Shown here: piece after piece, positions 53,379-64,000 of the stretch
How the letters are laid out: the number at the start of each line of letters is the position of its first letter
Position numbering within the stretch: the stretch's first letter is position 1
NCBI GenBank assembly: GCA_002844335.1
Contig: CP019154.1
Location: 2,356,001 to 2,420,000, forward strand
Direction: 5' to 3'
DNA length: 64,000 nucleotides
From: Haloarcula taiwanensis
Lineage (GTDB): Archaea; Halobacteriota; Halobacteria; Halobacteriales; Haloarculaceae
Notes under the pieces: model-generated
Seen by the model: only the letters and a program-made list of their open reading frames with translations
What the model was told of the DNA's origin: nothing
The model's database searches: none
Made by a program: the position numbers and the translations under genes

Positions 53379-53810
53379 ATGACAGCCCTCCCGATTCGAA
53401 CCCTCCACGTCCTTGCGATGGCGGTCCTCGTCGGCGGCACAACCGTGCTCTGGTACAGCTATCGGTGCGGCACTATCGCCTCGCTCGCGCCCGCAAAGCA
53501 GTTCGAGTGGCTGTTCTGGGGCGGCGTCGGCGTACTCGTGGTCACCGGCGTCGGGAACCTCGGTTCGCTCGGACCGCCGGGTCCCGGAACCGACTGGGGA
53601 CGAACCTTACTGGTGAAACTCGCCGTCGTCGTCGCCCTCCTCGGGGGTTCGGTCGTCCGGACGCTACTCCTCGTTCAGATCGGTGACCGCGTGAACACGT
53701 TCGACGACCTGCACCCAGTCCACCGGCGAACGCTCTCGCGAGCGTACGGCGCGACGGCGGCCGTCTTTCTCGGTATCGTCGTCCTCGCGGAGGTCCTCGC
53801 GCATGGCTGA
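53379..53810 (+). CDS. CopD-like membrane protein
   Basis: A 143-residue protein of four hydrophobic helices: LHVLAMAVLVGGTTVLWYSY, FWGGVGVLVVTGVGNL, LLVKLAVVVALLGGSVV and TAAVFLGIVVLAEVLA. The first has the His of LHVLAM seen in CopD-type copper/heme-associated membrane domains. Function in haloarchaea is unproven. ATG 53379 is used. Its stop overlaps the start of the next gene by eight bases, so the two are translated together. Confidence 0.7.
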   Translation: MTALPIRTLHVLAMAVLVGGTTVLWYSYRCGTIASLAPAKQFEWLFWGGVGVLVVTGVGNLGSLGPPGPGTDWGRTLLVKLAVVVALLGGSVVRTLLLVQIGDRVNTFDDLHPVHRRTLSRAYGATAAVFLGIVVLAEVLAHG

Positions 53811-54387
53811 GGACCAGCGTGAGCAGGAGAGTATGGCGGACAACGTGAGTGAGACTGAGCCAGCGCGCGACAGCAAACAGAGTTCCACGCGGCCGGTGTC
53901 ACTCGTGACGTGGACGCTCGCGACGTTCGACACCGTCCTGTTCGTCCTGCTCGGCGTCCTCGCCGTCCACGCGAGCGGTGGTCTCGCCGACCTGCTCGCC
54001 GGGCTAAACACCCTCGTCGGCGTGGCCGTCTTCTGCTACCTCTGGGCGCTGTTCGTCCTAGCGGTTCGATGGGTTCACCGGAGGGTATCGCTCGATTCAG
54101 CCGGAGTCAGCACGCTCGTCCTCCACGGAGTTGCGGCCGGGAGTGTCACTGGTGTCGTGTTCCTGCTGGGACTGCTCGCGGTGGCACTCGTGTCGACGCT
54201 CCAGAGCGGCGGGGCCCGCCCCCAGTCGGTGCTGTTGGTCCTGCTCATCGGGGCCGGTGTCGCCGCTGTCGTCGGGGGCGTCGTCGGCCTGCTCGCCAGT
54301 CTGCTGGACATCGCAGTCTACGGACTGGCGGGCACTCTGCTCCCCGAACTCGGTAACGAGCGGGTCACGGAACCGCGCCGACGGTGA
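53803..54387 (+). CDS. Polytopic membrane protein, unknown function
   Basis: A 194-residue protein. A 45-residue acidic N-terminal tail is followed by four hydrophobic segments: VTWTLATFDTVLFVLLGVLA, VGVAVFCYLWALFVL, VLHGVAAGSVTGVVFLLGL and VLLIGAGVAAVVGGVVGLL. It overlaps the CopD-like gene by eight bases and likely forms a complex or works with it. ATG 53803 or 53833 are possible starts. It converges with the methyltransferase gene, overlapping its 3' end. Confidence 0.65.
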   Translation: MAEDQREQESMADNVSETEPARDSKQSSTRPVSLVTWTLATFDTVLFVLLGVLAVHASGGLADLLAGLNTLVGVAVFCYLWALFVLAVRWVHRRVSLDSAGVSTLVLHGVAAGSVTGVVFLLGLLAVALVSTLQSGGARPQSVLLVLLIGAGVAAVVGGVVGLLASLLDIAVYGLAGTLLPELGNERVTEPRRR

Positions 54388-55156
54388 CGAAGAACGGCAC
54401 CGTCTCGCGGCGCTCGTAGGCCTCGTCTTGCATCTGCTCGATTACGTCCCGTCCCATCGACCGCCAGCGCTCCCGGAGTGCGTCGTACTCGGCGGGCGTC
54501 GCCTCGCCGTTGAGAATCGTCTCACGGTCGTGGGCCAGCCCCGTTCCGGTCGCCTTCCGGCGAGCGGCCTGCATCGCCGCATCGTCGTAGGGTGGTTCGA
54601 TGCGCTGTTCTTGCTCGTATTTCGTCGTCGAGACGACGGACAGCCCCGCGTCGCGGAACACGTCGGCGGCATCACTCCCGAGGGTAACGTCTGTCCGCAC
54701 CCCGTCGAGAAAGAGCCGGCGGGCGCGGCGGGCCAGCACCGGTTCGTCGTCGACGGTCGATTCGACAGTGACGGCGGCGTTGTTTGGCTCGATGGCGGCC
54801 ACCCGGTCGGTGGCAACGCGGGCGAACTCCCGAACCGCGAGTTCTGGGTCAGGGAGGTTGATGAGCAGCGCCTGACATACCACCAGGTCGAAGGTGTCGT
54901 CGGGGAACGGAAGGCGCGTCGCGTCTCCGCAGACGGCCGGGTCGCCGGCGGCGGCCAGCAGGTCCGTGTCGGCGTCGAGGCCAACGACGGTCCCGTCTGT
55001 CTCCTCGCGAAGGACGCGGGTCAGTTCGCCGGTCCCACAGCCCACGTCGAGAACGCGCACACACTCGTCCAGTCGGAGGTCCAAGAGCGCATCGCGGGAG
55101 TCGGCCCACATTCCCCTGCGGGTGGTTTCGAGGTAGTCGGCAGAGAACCTGCGCAC
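54365..55156 (-). CDS. Class I SAM-dependent methyltransferase
   Basis: A 263-residue enzyme with VLDVGCGTGELTRVL (motif I, about residue 37), GLDADTDLL (motif post I) and FDLVVCQALLINLPD (motif II). The C-terminal part is variable and predicts a substrate-specific cap. The substrate is unknown; ubiquinone/menaquinone-type or small-molecule methylation are both possible. It converges with the membrane-protein gene, overlapping by 23 bases. Confidence 0.87.
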   Translation of the reverse strand: MRRFSADYLETTRRGMWADSRDALLDLRLDECVRVLDVGCGTGELTRVLREETDGTVVGLDADTDLLAAAGDPAVCGDATRLPFPDDTFDLVVCQALLINLPDPELAVREFARVATDRVAAIEPNNAAVTVESTVDDEPVLARRARRLFLDGVRTDVTLGSDAADVFRDAGLSVVSTTKYEQEQRIEPPYDDAAMQAARRKATGTGLAHDRETILNGEATPAEYDALRERWRSMGRDVIEQMQDEAYERRETVPFFVTVGAVP

Positions 55157-55200
55157 AGTTTCTCAGAGTCGAGTCGCCCTCAAAAGTACCGCGGTCGAAA

Positions 55201-56034
55201 TCAGTCGCGGCGGAGTTCCTTGACGCGCTCGATGTTCCAGGCGAAGCTCTTGCCGTCCTCGGTCGGCGTCTCAAGCACCAGCGGCACGTCGCGGATGGCG
55301 TCGTGGTTGACGAACGCGCGCATTCCGTCCGCGCCGATGTGGCCCTCGCCGATGTGGGCGTGCTCGTCCTTGTTCGTCCCGCACTCGTGTTTTGAGTCGT
55401 TGAGGTGGACGCAGGCGAGGTCTTCGAACCCGACCACGTCGTCGAACTCCGCGAGCGTCTCGTCGACGGCCGCGGGCGTCGAGAGGTCGTAGCCCGCGGC
55501 GAACATATGGGCCGTGTCAAGACAGAACTCGATGTCCTGGTCCGTTCGCTCCCGGACCGTCGCCAGGTGCTCGAACTGGCCGCCGAGTTTCGTCCCGCTG
55601 CCGGCGTCGGACTCGACCAGCACGGTGACCTCATCGGGGACGTCGAGGTCGTCCAGCACGCTGGCGGCGTTGTCCAGCCCGCCGTCGACGCCCGCGCCGG
55701 TGTGGGCTCCGAGGTGGACGTTGACGTACTCGATGCCCAGTTTGGCGGCGGCGTCGACCTCCTTCTGCATCGAATCGAGGGACTTCTCGCGGAGGTCGTC
55801 TTTGGGCGTACAGAGGTTGACGAGGTACGACGAGTGGATGACCCACGGGCCGACGCCGTGGTCGGCCGCGAGGTCGCGGAACTGTTCGGCCTCGTCGTCG
55901 TCGATGTTCGGGTCCTGCCAGACCTGCGGCGAGTGCGAGAAAATCTGCCCGCAGTTGCCGCTGTACTCGACCTGTTCCTCGACGGCGTTGTAGACGCCGC
56001 CAGCGATGGAGGTGTGTGCCCCGACTCGTACCAT
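55201..56034 (-). CDS. nfo: Endonuclease IV (AP endonuclease)
   Basis: A 277-residue TIM-barrel DNA repair enzyme that cuts 5' to abasic sites. Zinc ligands are in [45 protein letters not shown] and [25 protein letters not shown], the usual Nfo order. Size is standard. The start at 56034 (MVRVGAH) is favoured, though 56040 is possible. It lies alone, next to a methyltransferase gene on the same strand. Confidence 0.95.
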   Translation of the reverse strand: MVRVGAHTSIAGGVYNAVEEQVEYSGNCGQIFSHSPQVWQDPNIDDDEAEQFRDLAADHGVGPWVIHSSYLVNLCTPKDDLREKSLDSMQKEVDAAAKLGIEYVNVHLGAHTGAGVDGGLDNAASVLDDLDVPDEVTVLVESDAGSGTKLGGQFEHLATVRERTDQDIEFCLDTAHMFAAGYDLSTPAAVDETLAEFDDVVGFEDLACVHLNDSKHECGTNKDEHAHIGEGHIGADGMRAFVNHDAIRDVPLVLETPTEDGKSFAWNIERVKELRRD

Positions 56035-56153
56035 GCACACCGGTCGGTGATGCCCGACAAAAGAGGTTCCGGAGTGCTACGGTCGGTTATAGCTCGTGTC
56101 AGGATTTCCTCGAAGCGGGACGACAGGCCGGTGAACAGAGATACCCGACCGGC

Positions 56154-56468
56154 TCAGATCCACTCACGGACGGGTGGGATCATGCGGAGGCTCGATAGCG
56201 CGAGGTATGCACCGAACAGGACGAGTACCACACCGATAGCCGCTGGAAGCGGCGTTGCTGACCGTAGTAACGCTGCGCCCCAGGCGGCCAGTACGATGCC
56301 GATACCGACCAACATGAGCGTGCCGAGCGCGCCAAGCACTGCGTCCTCGGTAGCCACCCGAACAATCGCATACAGTTCTTCCTCGGAGAGCGTTGCGACG
56401 CTGCCGTCGGTTGCCCGAGGGTGGGCAGGGGTGTCGGCAGAGTCATCATCAGCGGGGGACGGGACCAT
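56154..56468 (-). CDS. Small membrane protein, unknown function
   Basis: A 104-residue protein. An acidic soluble half (VPSPADDDSADTP, then LSEEELYAIVRVA) precedes two hydrophobic helices, ALGTLMLVGIGIVLAAWGAAL and LPAAIGVVLVLFGAYLAL. No motif or partner is recognised. The alternative start at 56513 adds 15 residues. It is divergent from an HTH regulator. Confidence 0.55.
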   Translation of the reverse strand: MVPSPADDDSADTPAHPRATDGSVATLSEEELYAIVRVATEDAVLGALGTLMLVGIGIVLAAWGAALLRSATPLPAAIGVVLVLFGAYLALSSLRMIPPVREWI

Positions 56469-56647
56469 ATTACCGCTTGACCGGGTTCCTACAAAACGGT
56501 GGTGTCGTTCCATTGTCGGGAGTGGGTGAATAGTCCATCCTCGTAGCCCGTCATCGCAGACGTGAGGTTCACGGCGAACCGGCTACCGCATCTTAATCAA
56601 AAGCCAACTAGATAAAGTGGAGTGGGGTTGGTGGTTCCAGTAATCGA

Positions 56648-56655
56648 TTTATAAC
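56648..56655 (+). promoter_or_regulatory. TATA box of the HTH regulator at 56682
   Basis: TTTATAAC centred about 31 bases before ATG 56682, predicting a leader of only a few bases. Confidence 0.45.
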
Positions 56656-56681
56656 GACCGTTCCAAATTAGTACTAGCTAA

Positions 56682-57431
56682 ATGAGCGACACACAGCCAG
56701 CAGTGGCGGACACACGCGAGTTCGAGTTCGTCCTACAGTTCGACGCGGGAGCCGATAGCCTGATGGACGTGTTCCGGCAGCATGAAAGCCTCTCCGTGTG
56801 GTCCTCTGCCATCTTCGTCGGCGACGACCATATGTGGCGGCTCGACCACGCGAAGGGGACACCCGAGGCCCTGCGTGCGTTCGACGAGGTCTTTCTGGAC
56901 GAAAACCGCTGTAACGAGTGTTTCGACGTCGTGAGCTGTGAGACGGCGCGGACGTACCACGTGCTGGACCGCGGGGAGACGTCACGGACAGTGTACACGC
57001 TACGTCGTGAAATCAGCGGCTGTCAGTCGCTACCGAGTTTCCTCCATCGGCACGTTAGTGAGGGGACTATCTTCGAATCTCGGCGGACGGGCAACGAGTA
57101 CCGCTGGCGCGTCCTCTATCCGGGGTCTGCCCCCATCGGCGAGGTCTACGACAAAATCGAGTCGAGCCTCCGCGAGGGCGTCACGCTCTCGGTCTCTCAC
57201 ATCACCAGCGCGGGGAACTGGAAGGCGACCGAACGGGTCGCGACGAACTTCTCGCCCCAGCAGTGGCGGGTACTCAAAGCCGCCGTGACCCACGGCTACT
57301 ACGAGCGACCGCGGGAGGTCTCGGTCAAAGACCTCGCGTCGATACTGGACGAGCCGCGTTCGACCGTCCAGTACCAGCTCCGGACCGCCGAGGACCGCCT
57401 CGTCTCCCAGTTCGTCGAAGAGACCCTCTGA
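56682..57431 (+). CDS. Bat-type helix-turn-helix transcriptional regulator
   Basis: A 249-residue regulator. The C-terminal HTH_10 domain has FSPQQWRVLKAAVTHGYYERPREVS, VKDLASILDEPRSTVQYQLRTAEDRL. The N-terminal part (about 10-180) contains several Cys and aromatic residues (DENRCNECFDVVSCE) and is the sensing half; metal or redox sensing is possible but not shown. Its 3' end faces the KatG gene (22 bases apart), so redox control of katG is an idea to test. Confidence 0.85.
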   Translation: MSDTQPAVADTREFEFVLQFDAGADSLMDVFRQHESLSVWSSAIFVGDDHMWRLDHAKGTPEALRAFDEVFLDENRCNECFDVVSCETARTYHVLDRGETSRTVYTLRREISGCQSLPSFLHRHVSEGTIFESRRTGNEYRWRVLYPGSAPIGEVYDKIESSLREGVTLSVSHITSAGNWKATERVATNFSPQQWRVLKAAVTHGYYERPREVSVKDLASILDEPRSTVQYQLRTAEDRLVSQFVEETL

Positions 57432-57452
57432 ACGCGACCGCTACGCGGAGGC

Positions 57453-59663
<2,211 letters not shown>

Positions 59664-59880
59664 TCAGCGGTGCGGTTCGGACGAGTGTTCTGGAGCGAAT
59701 GATACCCGCAAGCCACAGCCGACGCGGCGACAGGAGCTACGATACGCCTGTTCTCAGCCGCTGTGAGTCGAAACCGAATGGCCGTTAGAGTGTTGTCAAA
59801 TACTAGAGGCCGCGAATTCGAGAGGGCCGCCGGTAGGTCGCGGTGGCTGTCCCGTGGAGGCAAACCGTCGCTACCTCGGG

Positions 59881-60675
59881 TCAGGGCGACCGTCGAATCC
59901 ACTCGTCAGTAGCGTACTTTCTCTCTGCGTGCTCGTGTGCGCGTGCGAGTTCATCGTCCGTCCACCCGCCAGCGTCGGCGTCGACCCACTCAGCCAGCGT
60001 CGAGCGGAGCGTCTCGACGGCTTCGGCGCGGTCGATATCGGTGTATTCGCCTATCGCCCCGACGCGTTCGGTGAACTGCTCCGAGTCGATGTCGGCGGTG
60101 AAACAGCCGGAGTGGCGGTCGGGACGCAGCGAGACAGACAGGGAGCCGTGCTGGATGACAGCGTCCTTCTGGCGGTACTGCGCGTTCCCGCTGAGTTTGC
60201 GGCCATCGGGGCCGACGATATCGTGGGCCGGATGGAGTTGCCGCAGGTAACAGGCCGGCTGATGGACCGCCGACCGCTCGTCGTCAGCAAACGACGCGTC
60301 GACGCCCATGCGCTCGAACGCATTCAAAACCGGCTCGCAGAACTGCTCGTAGCACGCCATCAGATCGCCCGGAACGGCGTCGGCCGGCGCGATAATCCCG
60401 TAGGAGATATCCGCCACGCTGTCGTGGTAGATCGCACCGCCGCCAGTGGGTCGTCGCGTTACCCCAACGGCCTGGCGCTCGCAGAACTCCCAGTCGATGG
60501 TGTCGGGGTCCTGTCCGTAGCCAAGCGACAGCGTATCGGGCCAAGTGTACACTCGCACCGTTGCCGGACCGCCCTCTGCGACGGTTTCAGCAGCGGCTGC
60601 TTCCAGCGCCATCGTCATCGGCCCGGGTCGTGTTTCCTCGCCGATGACGCGCCACTCTAGGTCGGCCAGTGACAT
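59881..60675 (-). CDS. Lipoate-protein ligase A-like (biotin/lipoate A/B ligase family)
   Basis: A 264-residue ligase. It has RRPTGGGAIYHD (lipoyl-AMP-binding RRxxGGG), the conserved lysine motif KLSGNAQYRQ and HGSLSVSL, as in LplA and archaeal LplA-N. It attaches lipoate to the E2 and glycine cleavage H proteins, used by haloarchaeal 2-oxoacid dehydrogenases. No LplB-type C domain follows; archaea often split it off. Start ATG 60675. It lies beside the large inverted-repeat element and is not in an operon. Confidence 0.87.
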   Translation of the reverse strand: MSLADLEWRVIGEETRPGPMTMALEAAAAETVAEGGPATVRVYTWPDTLSLGYGQDPDTIDWEFCERQAVGVTRRPTGGGAIYHDSVADISYGIIAPADAVPGDLMACYEQFCEPVLNAFERMGVDASFADDERSAVHQPACYLRQLHPAHDIVGPDGRKLSGNAQYRQKDAVIQHGSLSVSLRPDRHSGCFTADIDSEQFTERVGAIGEYTDIDRAEAVETLRSTLAEWVDADAGGWTDDELARAHEHAERKYATDEWIRRSP

Positions 60676-61158
60676 ACCCGGGCTTCGTGACGCGATGCGA
60701 TATGAATTGCGGGCTATAGTAGCCATTGAAAATCAATGCACACCTGATCGCACGATGGCAGTGTGATCAGTGTGTAAATCGTTTCAATTGTTACTATAGC
60801 AGCGGGTGGAATGACCGACGGGGTCGTTGGTTATGCAAAGAGCCAGAACGCCCCCGCTCGCTCGACACCTGCGACTCGCTGCGCGCTTCCTCGCTCCTCA
60901 ACGTTGCTCGTCAGTGCTTGCATCGCCTCGAACGTCGAGCGAGCGGCCCCTTTCAGTCCCACCCATAGCCGGTTGGACAAAGAATGCTGGGCGGGACTGA
61001 GAGGAGCGGCCGGCTGGACGAAGGCGGGCGATGTAAGCACCACAGGAACGACCGGAGGGAGTGACAAGGAGCGCAGCGAGCCCCCCGAGTACAGCCGGCC
61101 GGGGCTTTCTGGCTGTACAAACACCTGTTTCCAATCACGAGAGCGACAGAAGTAGGTC
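60676..61158. other. Intergenic region between lplA-like and cupin genes
   Basis: About 480 bases, mostly occupied by the inverted-repeat element (60831-61123). The first 150 bases hold the lplA promoter and nothing else I can support. Confidence 0.5.
60831..61123. repeat. Large imperfect inverted-repeat element of about 290 bases (MITE-like)
   Basis: The two halves are inverted copies of each other: AGCCAGAACGCCCC (60841-60854) matches the complement of GGGGCTTTCTGGCT (61101-61114); CTCGCTGCGCGC (60875-60886) matches the complement of GAGCGCAGCGAG (61069-61080); and the inner arms 60943-60965 and 60988-61010 agree at 19 of 23 positions around a 22-base loop. Intermediate blocks also match. 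No coding frame is supported. It could be a non-autonomous transposon remnant or a long hairpin RNA. Confidence 0.65.
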
Positions 61159-61635
61159 CTAGCCCTGAACGTTCCCGCACTCGGTACAGGTGAGTTCGAA
61201 CCGACCCTCGGCGAGGGCGACGCTCTGGGTCGTCTCTTCGTCGCACTCTGGACAGTGCGCTCTCGATTCTAGCTCGTCCCAGTCGTGGGTCGCGCCGGGC
61301 GCGCCGAAGGCCCAGCCGACGACGCGCTCGTCGCCGGAGTTGTACCCCTGCTGGAACTCGCCGGGTTCGAAGCGAATCAGTTCCCCGCCCGACACGTCGA
61401 CTTCCTCGCGGTCGAGGCCGACCTCGAAAGTGGTCTGTCCCCGCTCGATGTAGAACACCTCCTCCTGGTCGTGGTGGCGGTGGAGGCTCCCCGAGAAGGA
61501 GTCGCCGGGTTCGAGTTCGAAGTAGTTCGCCGCGAAATGCTCGGTCCCGAGTTTTCTGGAAACCGGCTTGCGGATGTCATGCACCTGCATCGGGTTCCGT
61601 TCGACCGGTACGTCGTCGATAGTTACTGTGTCCAT
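61159..61635 (-). CDS. Cupin-domain protein with C-terminal zinc ribbon
   Basis: A 158-residue protein. Residues about 30-115 form a cupin barrel; the metal-binding motif is SGSLHRHHDQEEVFYIERG (His, His and Glu), and GEFQQGYNSGDERVVGW ends the barrel. The last 40 residues hold CPEC and CTEC, a zinc ribbon. This fusion is frequent in haloarchaea, function unknown; a small-molecule binding or isomerase role is likely. Start ATG 61635. It lies next to the inverted-repeat element and is divergent from nothing; an HTH gene follows upstream on the same strand. Confidence 0.8.
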   Translation of the reverse strand: MDTVTIDDVPVERNPMQVHDIRKPVSRKLGTEHFAANYFELEPGDSFSGSLHRHHDQEEVFYIERGQTTFEVGLDREEVDVSGGELIRFEPGEFQQGYNSGDERVVGWAFGAPGATHDWDELESRAHCPECDEETTQSVALAEGRFELTCTECGNVQG

Positions 61636-61771
61636 GGTCAGTATCGTCCTGAGTTGGACCACCGCTGGCCCTGTAGTATATTCGCAACCCAGCACTAGAT
61701 GACACTTATCCGGAGTTTATAGTTTTTCGGGGCGGTTGTCGGCCGCTCCAGCAGTTCCCGAACAGAGCGGA

Positions 61772-62449
61772 CTACGCCGTCGATTCGGGGCGCTGTTCGA
61801 GTATGTCAGCCATTACATGGGCCTCAGCCTTCCTGAGGTGTTCGGCGGCAGTTCCGGGAGCACAGCCGAGTTCGGCGGCGACATCGTCCACGCTCCCCGC
61901 CCGAGGGCTACCGTAGTACCCGCAGTCGACGGCGGCGGCGACGGCCTCGAACTGCCGGTCGGTGAGCGCGGCCCCGGTATCGAGTCGCCGGCTGTCGTAC
62001 TCCCCGACCTCCCGAACGTCGACGGAGACGCCGTCGGGAACCGTTTCGACTGCCTGCTGGACCGTCCCCCCTGGACCGACCAGTGTGAGTCCGACTGTGC
62101 CGTCGGCCCGGTATGCGACCGGAGAAACGATGACCAGACCGGCTCGGGTGAGCGCGTCGACGAGGTCGTGATCGGTCGCAGACGGCGAGTCCTGTACGTA
62201 GAGGTAGAACGTCTCGTCGGGGCACGTAGAGATGGCGTACTCCCGGACGGTGTCGGCCTGTTCCAGCGCCGCCCGATAGGGCTCCGGCGGAAAGCCGTCG
62301 ACGTGAAACAGCAGCGTCTGGGGATCGGCCCCGATGTCGTTGCCCCGAAGGAGATAGCTCGCCTCGTAGCCGTCGTGATCGACGACGAACTGGTGCATCG
62401 GGTGCCGAACCTCCGGGGCCATCCACAGCGAAAGCGTGACGTACTTCAT
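61772..62449 (-). CDS. Bat-type helix-turn-helix transcriptional regulator
   Basis: A 225-residue regulator. The C-terminal HTH_10 domain has LTDRQFEAVAAAVDCGYYGSPRAGS, VDDVAAELGCAPGTAAEHLRKAEAH. The N-terminal part (about 1-160) is beta-rich and begins MKYVTLSLWMAPEVRHPMHQFV, a common start in this family. It is divergent from nuoCD across 88 bases and may control it. ATG 62449 is supported by TTATTTTAAA on the minus strand (62471-62480), about 26 bases upstream; the longer frame to 62644 overlaps nuoCD and is rejected. Confidence 0.87.
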   Translation of the reverse strand: MKYVTLSLWMAPEVRHPMHQFVVDHDGYEASYLLRGNDIGADPQTLLFHVDGFPPEPYRAALEQADTVREYAISTCPDETFYLYVQDSPSATDHDLVDALTRAGLVIVSPVAYRADGTVGLTLVGPGGTVQQAVETVPDGVSVDVREVGEYDSRRLDTGAALTDRQFEAVAAAVDCGYYGSPRAGSVDDVAAELGCAPGTAAEHLRKAEAHVMADILEQRPESTA

Positions 62450-62470
62450 GCCTGACCGTTCCAGGAGGTA

Positions 62471-62480
62471 TTTAAAATAA
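62471..62480 (-). promoter_or_regulatory. TATA box of the HTH regulator at 62449
   Basis: TTATTTTAAA on the minus strand, centred 26 bases from ATG 62449. It lies in the 88-base gap shared with nuoCD. Confidence 0.5.
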
Positions 62481-62537
62481 CCTCGGGCATGAGGGGACAG
62501 CCCGAGGGCGGCAGCCGGCGAACGGGCGACCACGGAG

Positions 62538-64000
62538 ATGGCCCAGACAGTCCACCGAGCCGACGACGTCCATCCGCTTATCGAGCCGATTGCCGACCAC
62601 GTCCTCTCCACCGAACGCCACGAGAACGCCCCGGCCGTTGTCATCCGCGCGGACGAGGTGCAGACCGTCCTCTCGACGCTACGAGCCGAGGCCGGTCTGG
62701 ACCACTGCGCCTGTGTTACGGCCCAGGAGTACGCCGACCGGTTCGAGACGATCTATCACCTGCGGCGCTACGACGACCCGACACAGGAACTTTCGGTCGT
62801 TGTGCCGACACCCAGGGAGTCGCCGAGCAGCGAGTCCGCCGCACCTGTGTATTCGACGGCGGCGTGGCACGAGCGGGAGGCCTACGACCTCGTCGGCATC
62901 GAGTACGAGGACCACCCAGACCTCCGGCGCATTCTCCTGCCCGAAACCTGGCAGGGCCACCCGCTGAGCCGGGACTACAATCAGTCTCAGCCACAGATCG
63001 TCTCCTTCCGCGAACACGAGCGCTTGCTCGAAGACCGCCGCGAAGGGCCGGAGACGATGCATCTCAACATGGGGCCACACCACCCCTCGACGCACGGCGT
63101 CCTCCACCTGAACGCCCAACTCGACGGCGAGCAGGTCGCGGCCGTCGACCCCGACATCGGCTACATCCACCGCTGTGAGGAACAGATGTGTCAGCAGGGC
63201 ACCTACCGCCATCAGATCATGCCCTATCCGGACCGCTGGGACTGGGGCGGAGCTGGCCTGTTGAACGAGTGGGCTTACGCCCGGGCGGCCGAGGACCTCG
63301 CCGACATCGAGGTGCCGGCGTACGCCCAGGTCATCCGGACGATGGGCGGCGAACTGTCGCGCATCCTCTCGCACATGCTTGCAGTCGCGACCTACGCGCT
63401 TGACGTGGTCGGGGAGTTCACCGCTACCTTCCAGTGGGGTGTCCGGGACCGGGAACTCGTTCAGGACATTCTCGAAGACCTGACCGGCCAGCGGCTGATG
63501 TTCAACTACCTGCGGCTGGGCGGCGTCGCCTGGGACCTGCCCGAACCTCGGGAAGCGTTTTTCGAGAAGATACGCGCGTTCCTCGACGACCTGCCGCACA
63601 AGCTCACGGAGTACCACGATATGCTCACCAGCAACGAGATTCTCCAGCTTCGGACGATCGATACGGGTCACCTCTCGGCTGAGGCCGCGAAGGCCTACGG
63701 CTGTACCGGGCCGGTTGCCCGAGCCTCCGGCGTCGACTACGACCTTCGTCGGGACGACCCATACGGCTACTACGACGAACTTGACTGGTCGGTCGTCACC
63801 GAACAGGGCGGCGACAACTTCTCGCGCCTGCTCGTGCGCCTGCGCGAAGTAGAGGAATCGGCGAAGATTATCGGCCAGTGCGTCGACCTGCTGGAGGACT
63901 GGCCCGAGGACGACCGCGAGATACAGGCAAACGTCCCCCGCACGCTCCGGCCAGACCCTGACACCGAAATCTACCGCGCCGTCGAGGCCGCGAAAGGCGA
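62538..64000 (+). CDS. nuoCD: NuoCD fusion subunit of complex I, 3'-truncated by the window end
   Basis: At least 487 residues are present (full haloarchaeal NuoCD is about 550). Residues 1-155 are the NuoC domain (VTAQEYADRFETIYHLRRYDDP, WHEREAYDLVGIEYEDHPDL, RRILLPETWQGHPL); the NuoD domain starts at GPHHPSTHGVLH (about 178), with GYIHRCEEQMCQQG, GPVARASGVDYDLRRDDPYG. It is a peripheral-arm subunit near the quinone site. No nuoA or nuoB precedes it; the upstream gene is a divergent regulator. It differs in places from the commonest haloarchaeal NuoCD, so a second copy is possible. ATG 62538. Confidence 0.93.
   Translation, partial: MAQTVHRADDVHPLIEPIADHVLSTERHENAPAVVIRADEVQTVLSTLRAEAGLDHCACVTAQEYADRFETIYHLRRYDDPTQELSVVVPTPRESPSSESAAPVYSTAAWHEREAYDLVGIEYEDHPDLRRILLPETWQGHPLSRDYNQSQPQIVSFREHERLLEDRREGPETMHLNMGPHHPSTHGVLHLNAQLDGEQVAAVDPDIGYIHRCEEQMCQQGTYRHQIMPYPDRWDWGGAGLLNEWAYARAAEDLADIEVPAYAQVIRTMGGELSRILSHMLAVATYALDVVGEFTATFQWGVRDRELVQDILEDLTGQRLMFNYLRLGGVAWDLPEPREAFFEKIRAFLDDLPHKLTEYHDMLTSNEILQLRTIDTGHLSAEAAKAYGCTGPVARASGVDYDLRRDDPYGYYDELDWSVVTEQGGDNFSRLLVRLREVEESAKIIGQCVDLLEDWPEDDREIQANVPRTLRPDPDTEIYRAVEAAKG

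Noticed and set aside
60811-61155. Frames across the inverted-repeat element
   Set aside because: They arise from the repeat itself and match no protein family.

Overview
The window is haloarchaeal chromosome. It is GC-rich, its proteins are very acidic, most genes start at or just after the expected transcription start with a TATA box about 25 bases upstream (leaderless), and it carries archaeal markers: CdrL/CdrS/FtsZ2, archaeal NcsA, a PilB/PilC pilus pair, Bat-type HTH regulators and a fused NuoCD. The catalase-peroxidase, malate synthase and alpha-glucan enzymes resemble those of Haloarcula and relatives (family Haloarculaceae). The species call is an inference. No transposase, integrase or CRISPR array was found.

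Layout. 1-4161: type IV pilus operon (PilB, PilC and the first codons of a pilin). 4449-9095: Tat-exported protein, Bat-type regulator, SDR, a short GlpA-like flavoprotein and an eIF2B-like sugar-phosphate isomerase. 9102-19914: alpha-glucan/glycogen block (MalQ, GT4 synthase, NDP-sugar pyrophosphorylase, a 1511-residue tandem GH15 enzyme, GH13 amylase). 20710-30678: two-carbon and hydroxyacid metabolism (IclR, malate synthase, VOC protein, YdiJ-type D-2-hydroxyacid dehydrogenase, LarA-like protein, serine hydrolase, second IclR). 30734-41140: acyl-CoA block (two acyl-CoA dehydrogenases, aldehyde dehydrogenase, acyl-CoA ligase, enoyl-CoA hydratase/isomerase, APH-type kinase, HAD protein, SDR, MaoC hydratase). 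41141-43013: gene-poor, with a decayed acyl-CoA dehydrogenase start and short repeats. 43014-45927: aldo/keto reductase, zinc-ribbon microprotein, class V aminotransferase, tRNA-Tyr. 46189-48469: cdrL, cdrS, ftsZ2. 48548-57431: NcsA, small hydrolases, a frameshifted DUF2332 gene, lipoprotein, CopD-like membrane proteins, methyltransferase, endonuclease IV, HTH regulator. 57453-62449: KatG, lipoate ligase, a large inverted-repeat element, cupin, HTH regulator. 62538-64000: nuoCD, cut by the window end.

How the genes work together. The most interesting block is 33626-41140. An APH-type kinase, an ACAD10/11-type acyl-CoA dehydrogenase and a HAD protein lie together; these are the three domains fused in human ACAD10. 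Beside them are a CoA ligase, an SDR, a PaaG-like isomerase and a MaoC hydratase. This fits a 4-hydroxyacyl-CoA (LvaA/LvaC-like) degradation route, which I do not know to be described in archaea. Malate synthase without isocitrate lyase nearby fits the methylaspartate cycle of Haloarcula. The cdrL-cdrS-ftsZ2 region carries a repeated GT(A/C)AGAC palindrome upstream of both regulators, a good candidate operator.
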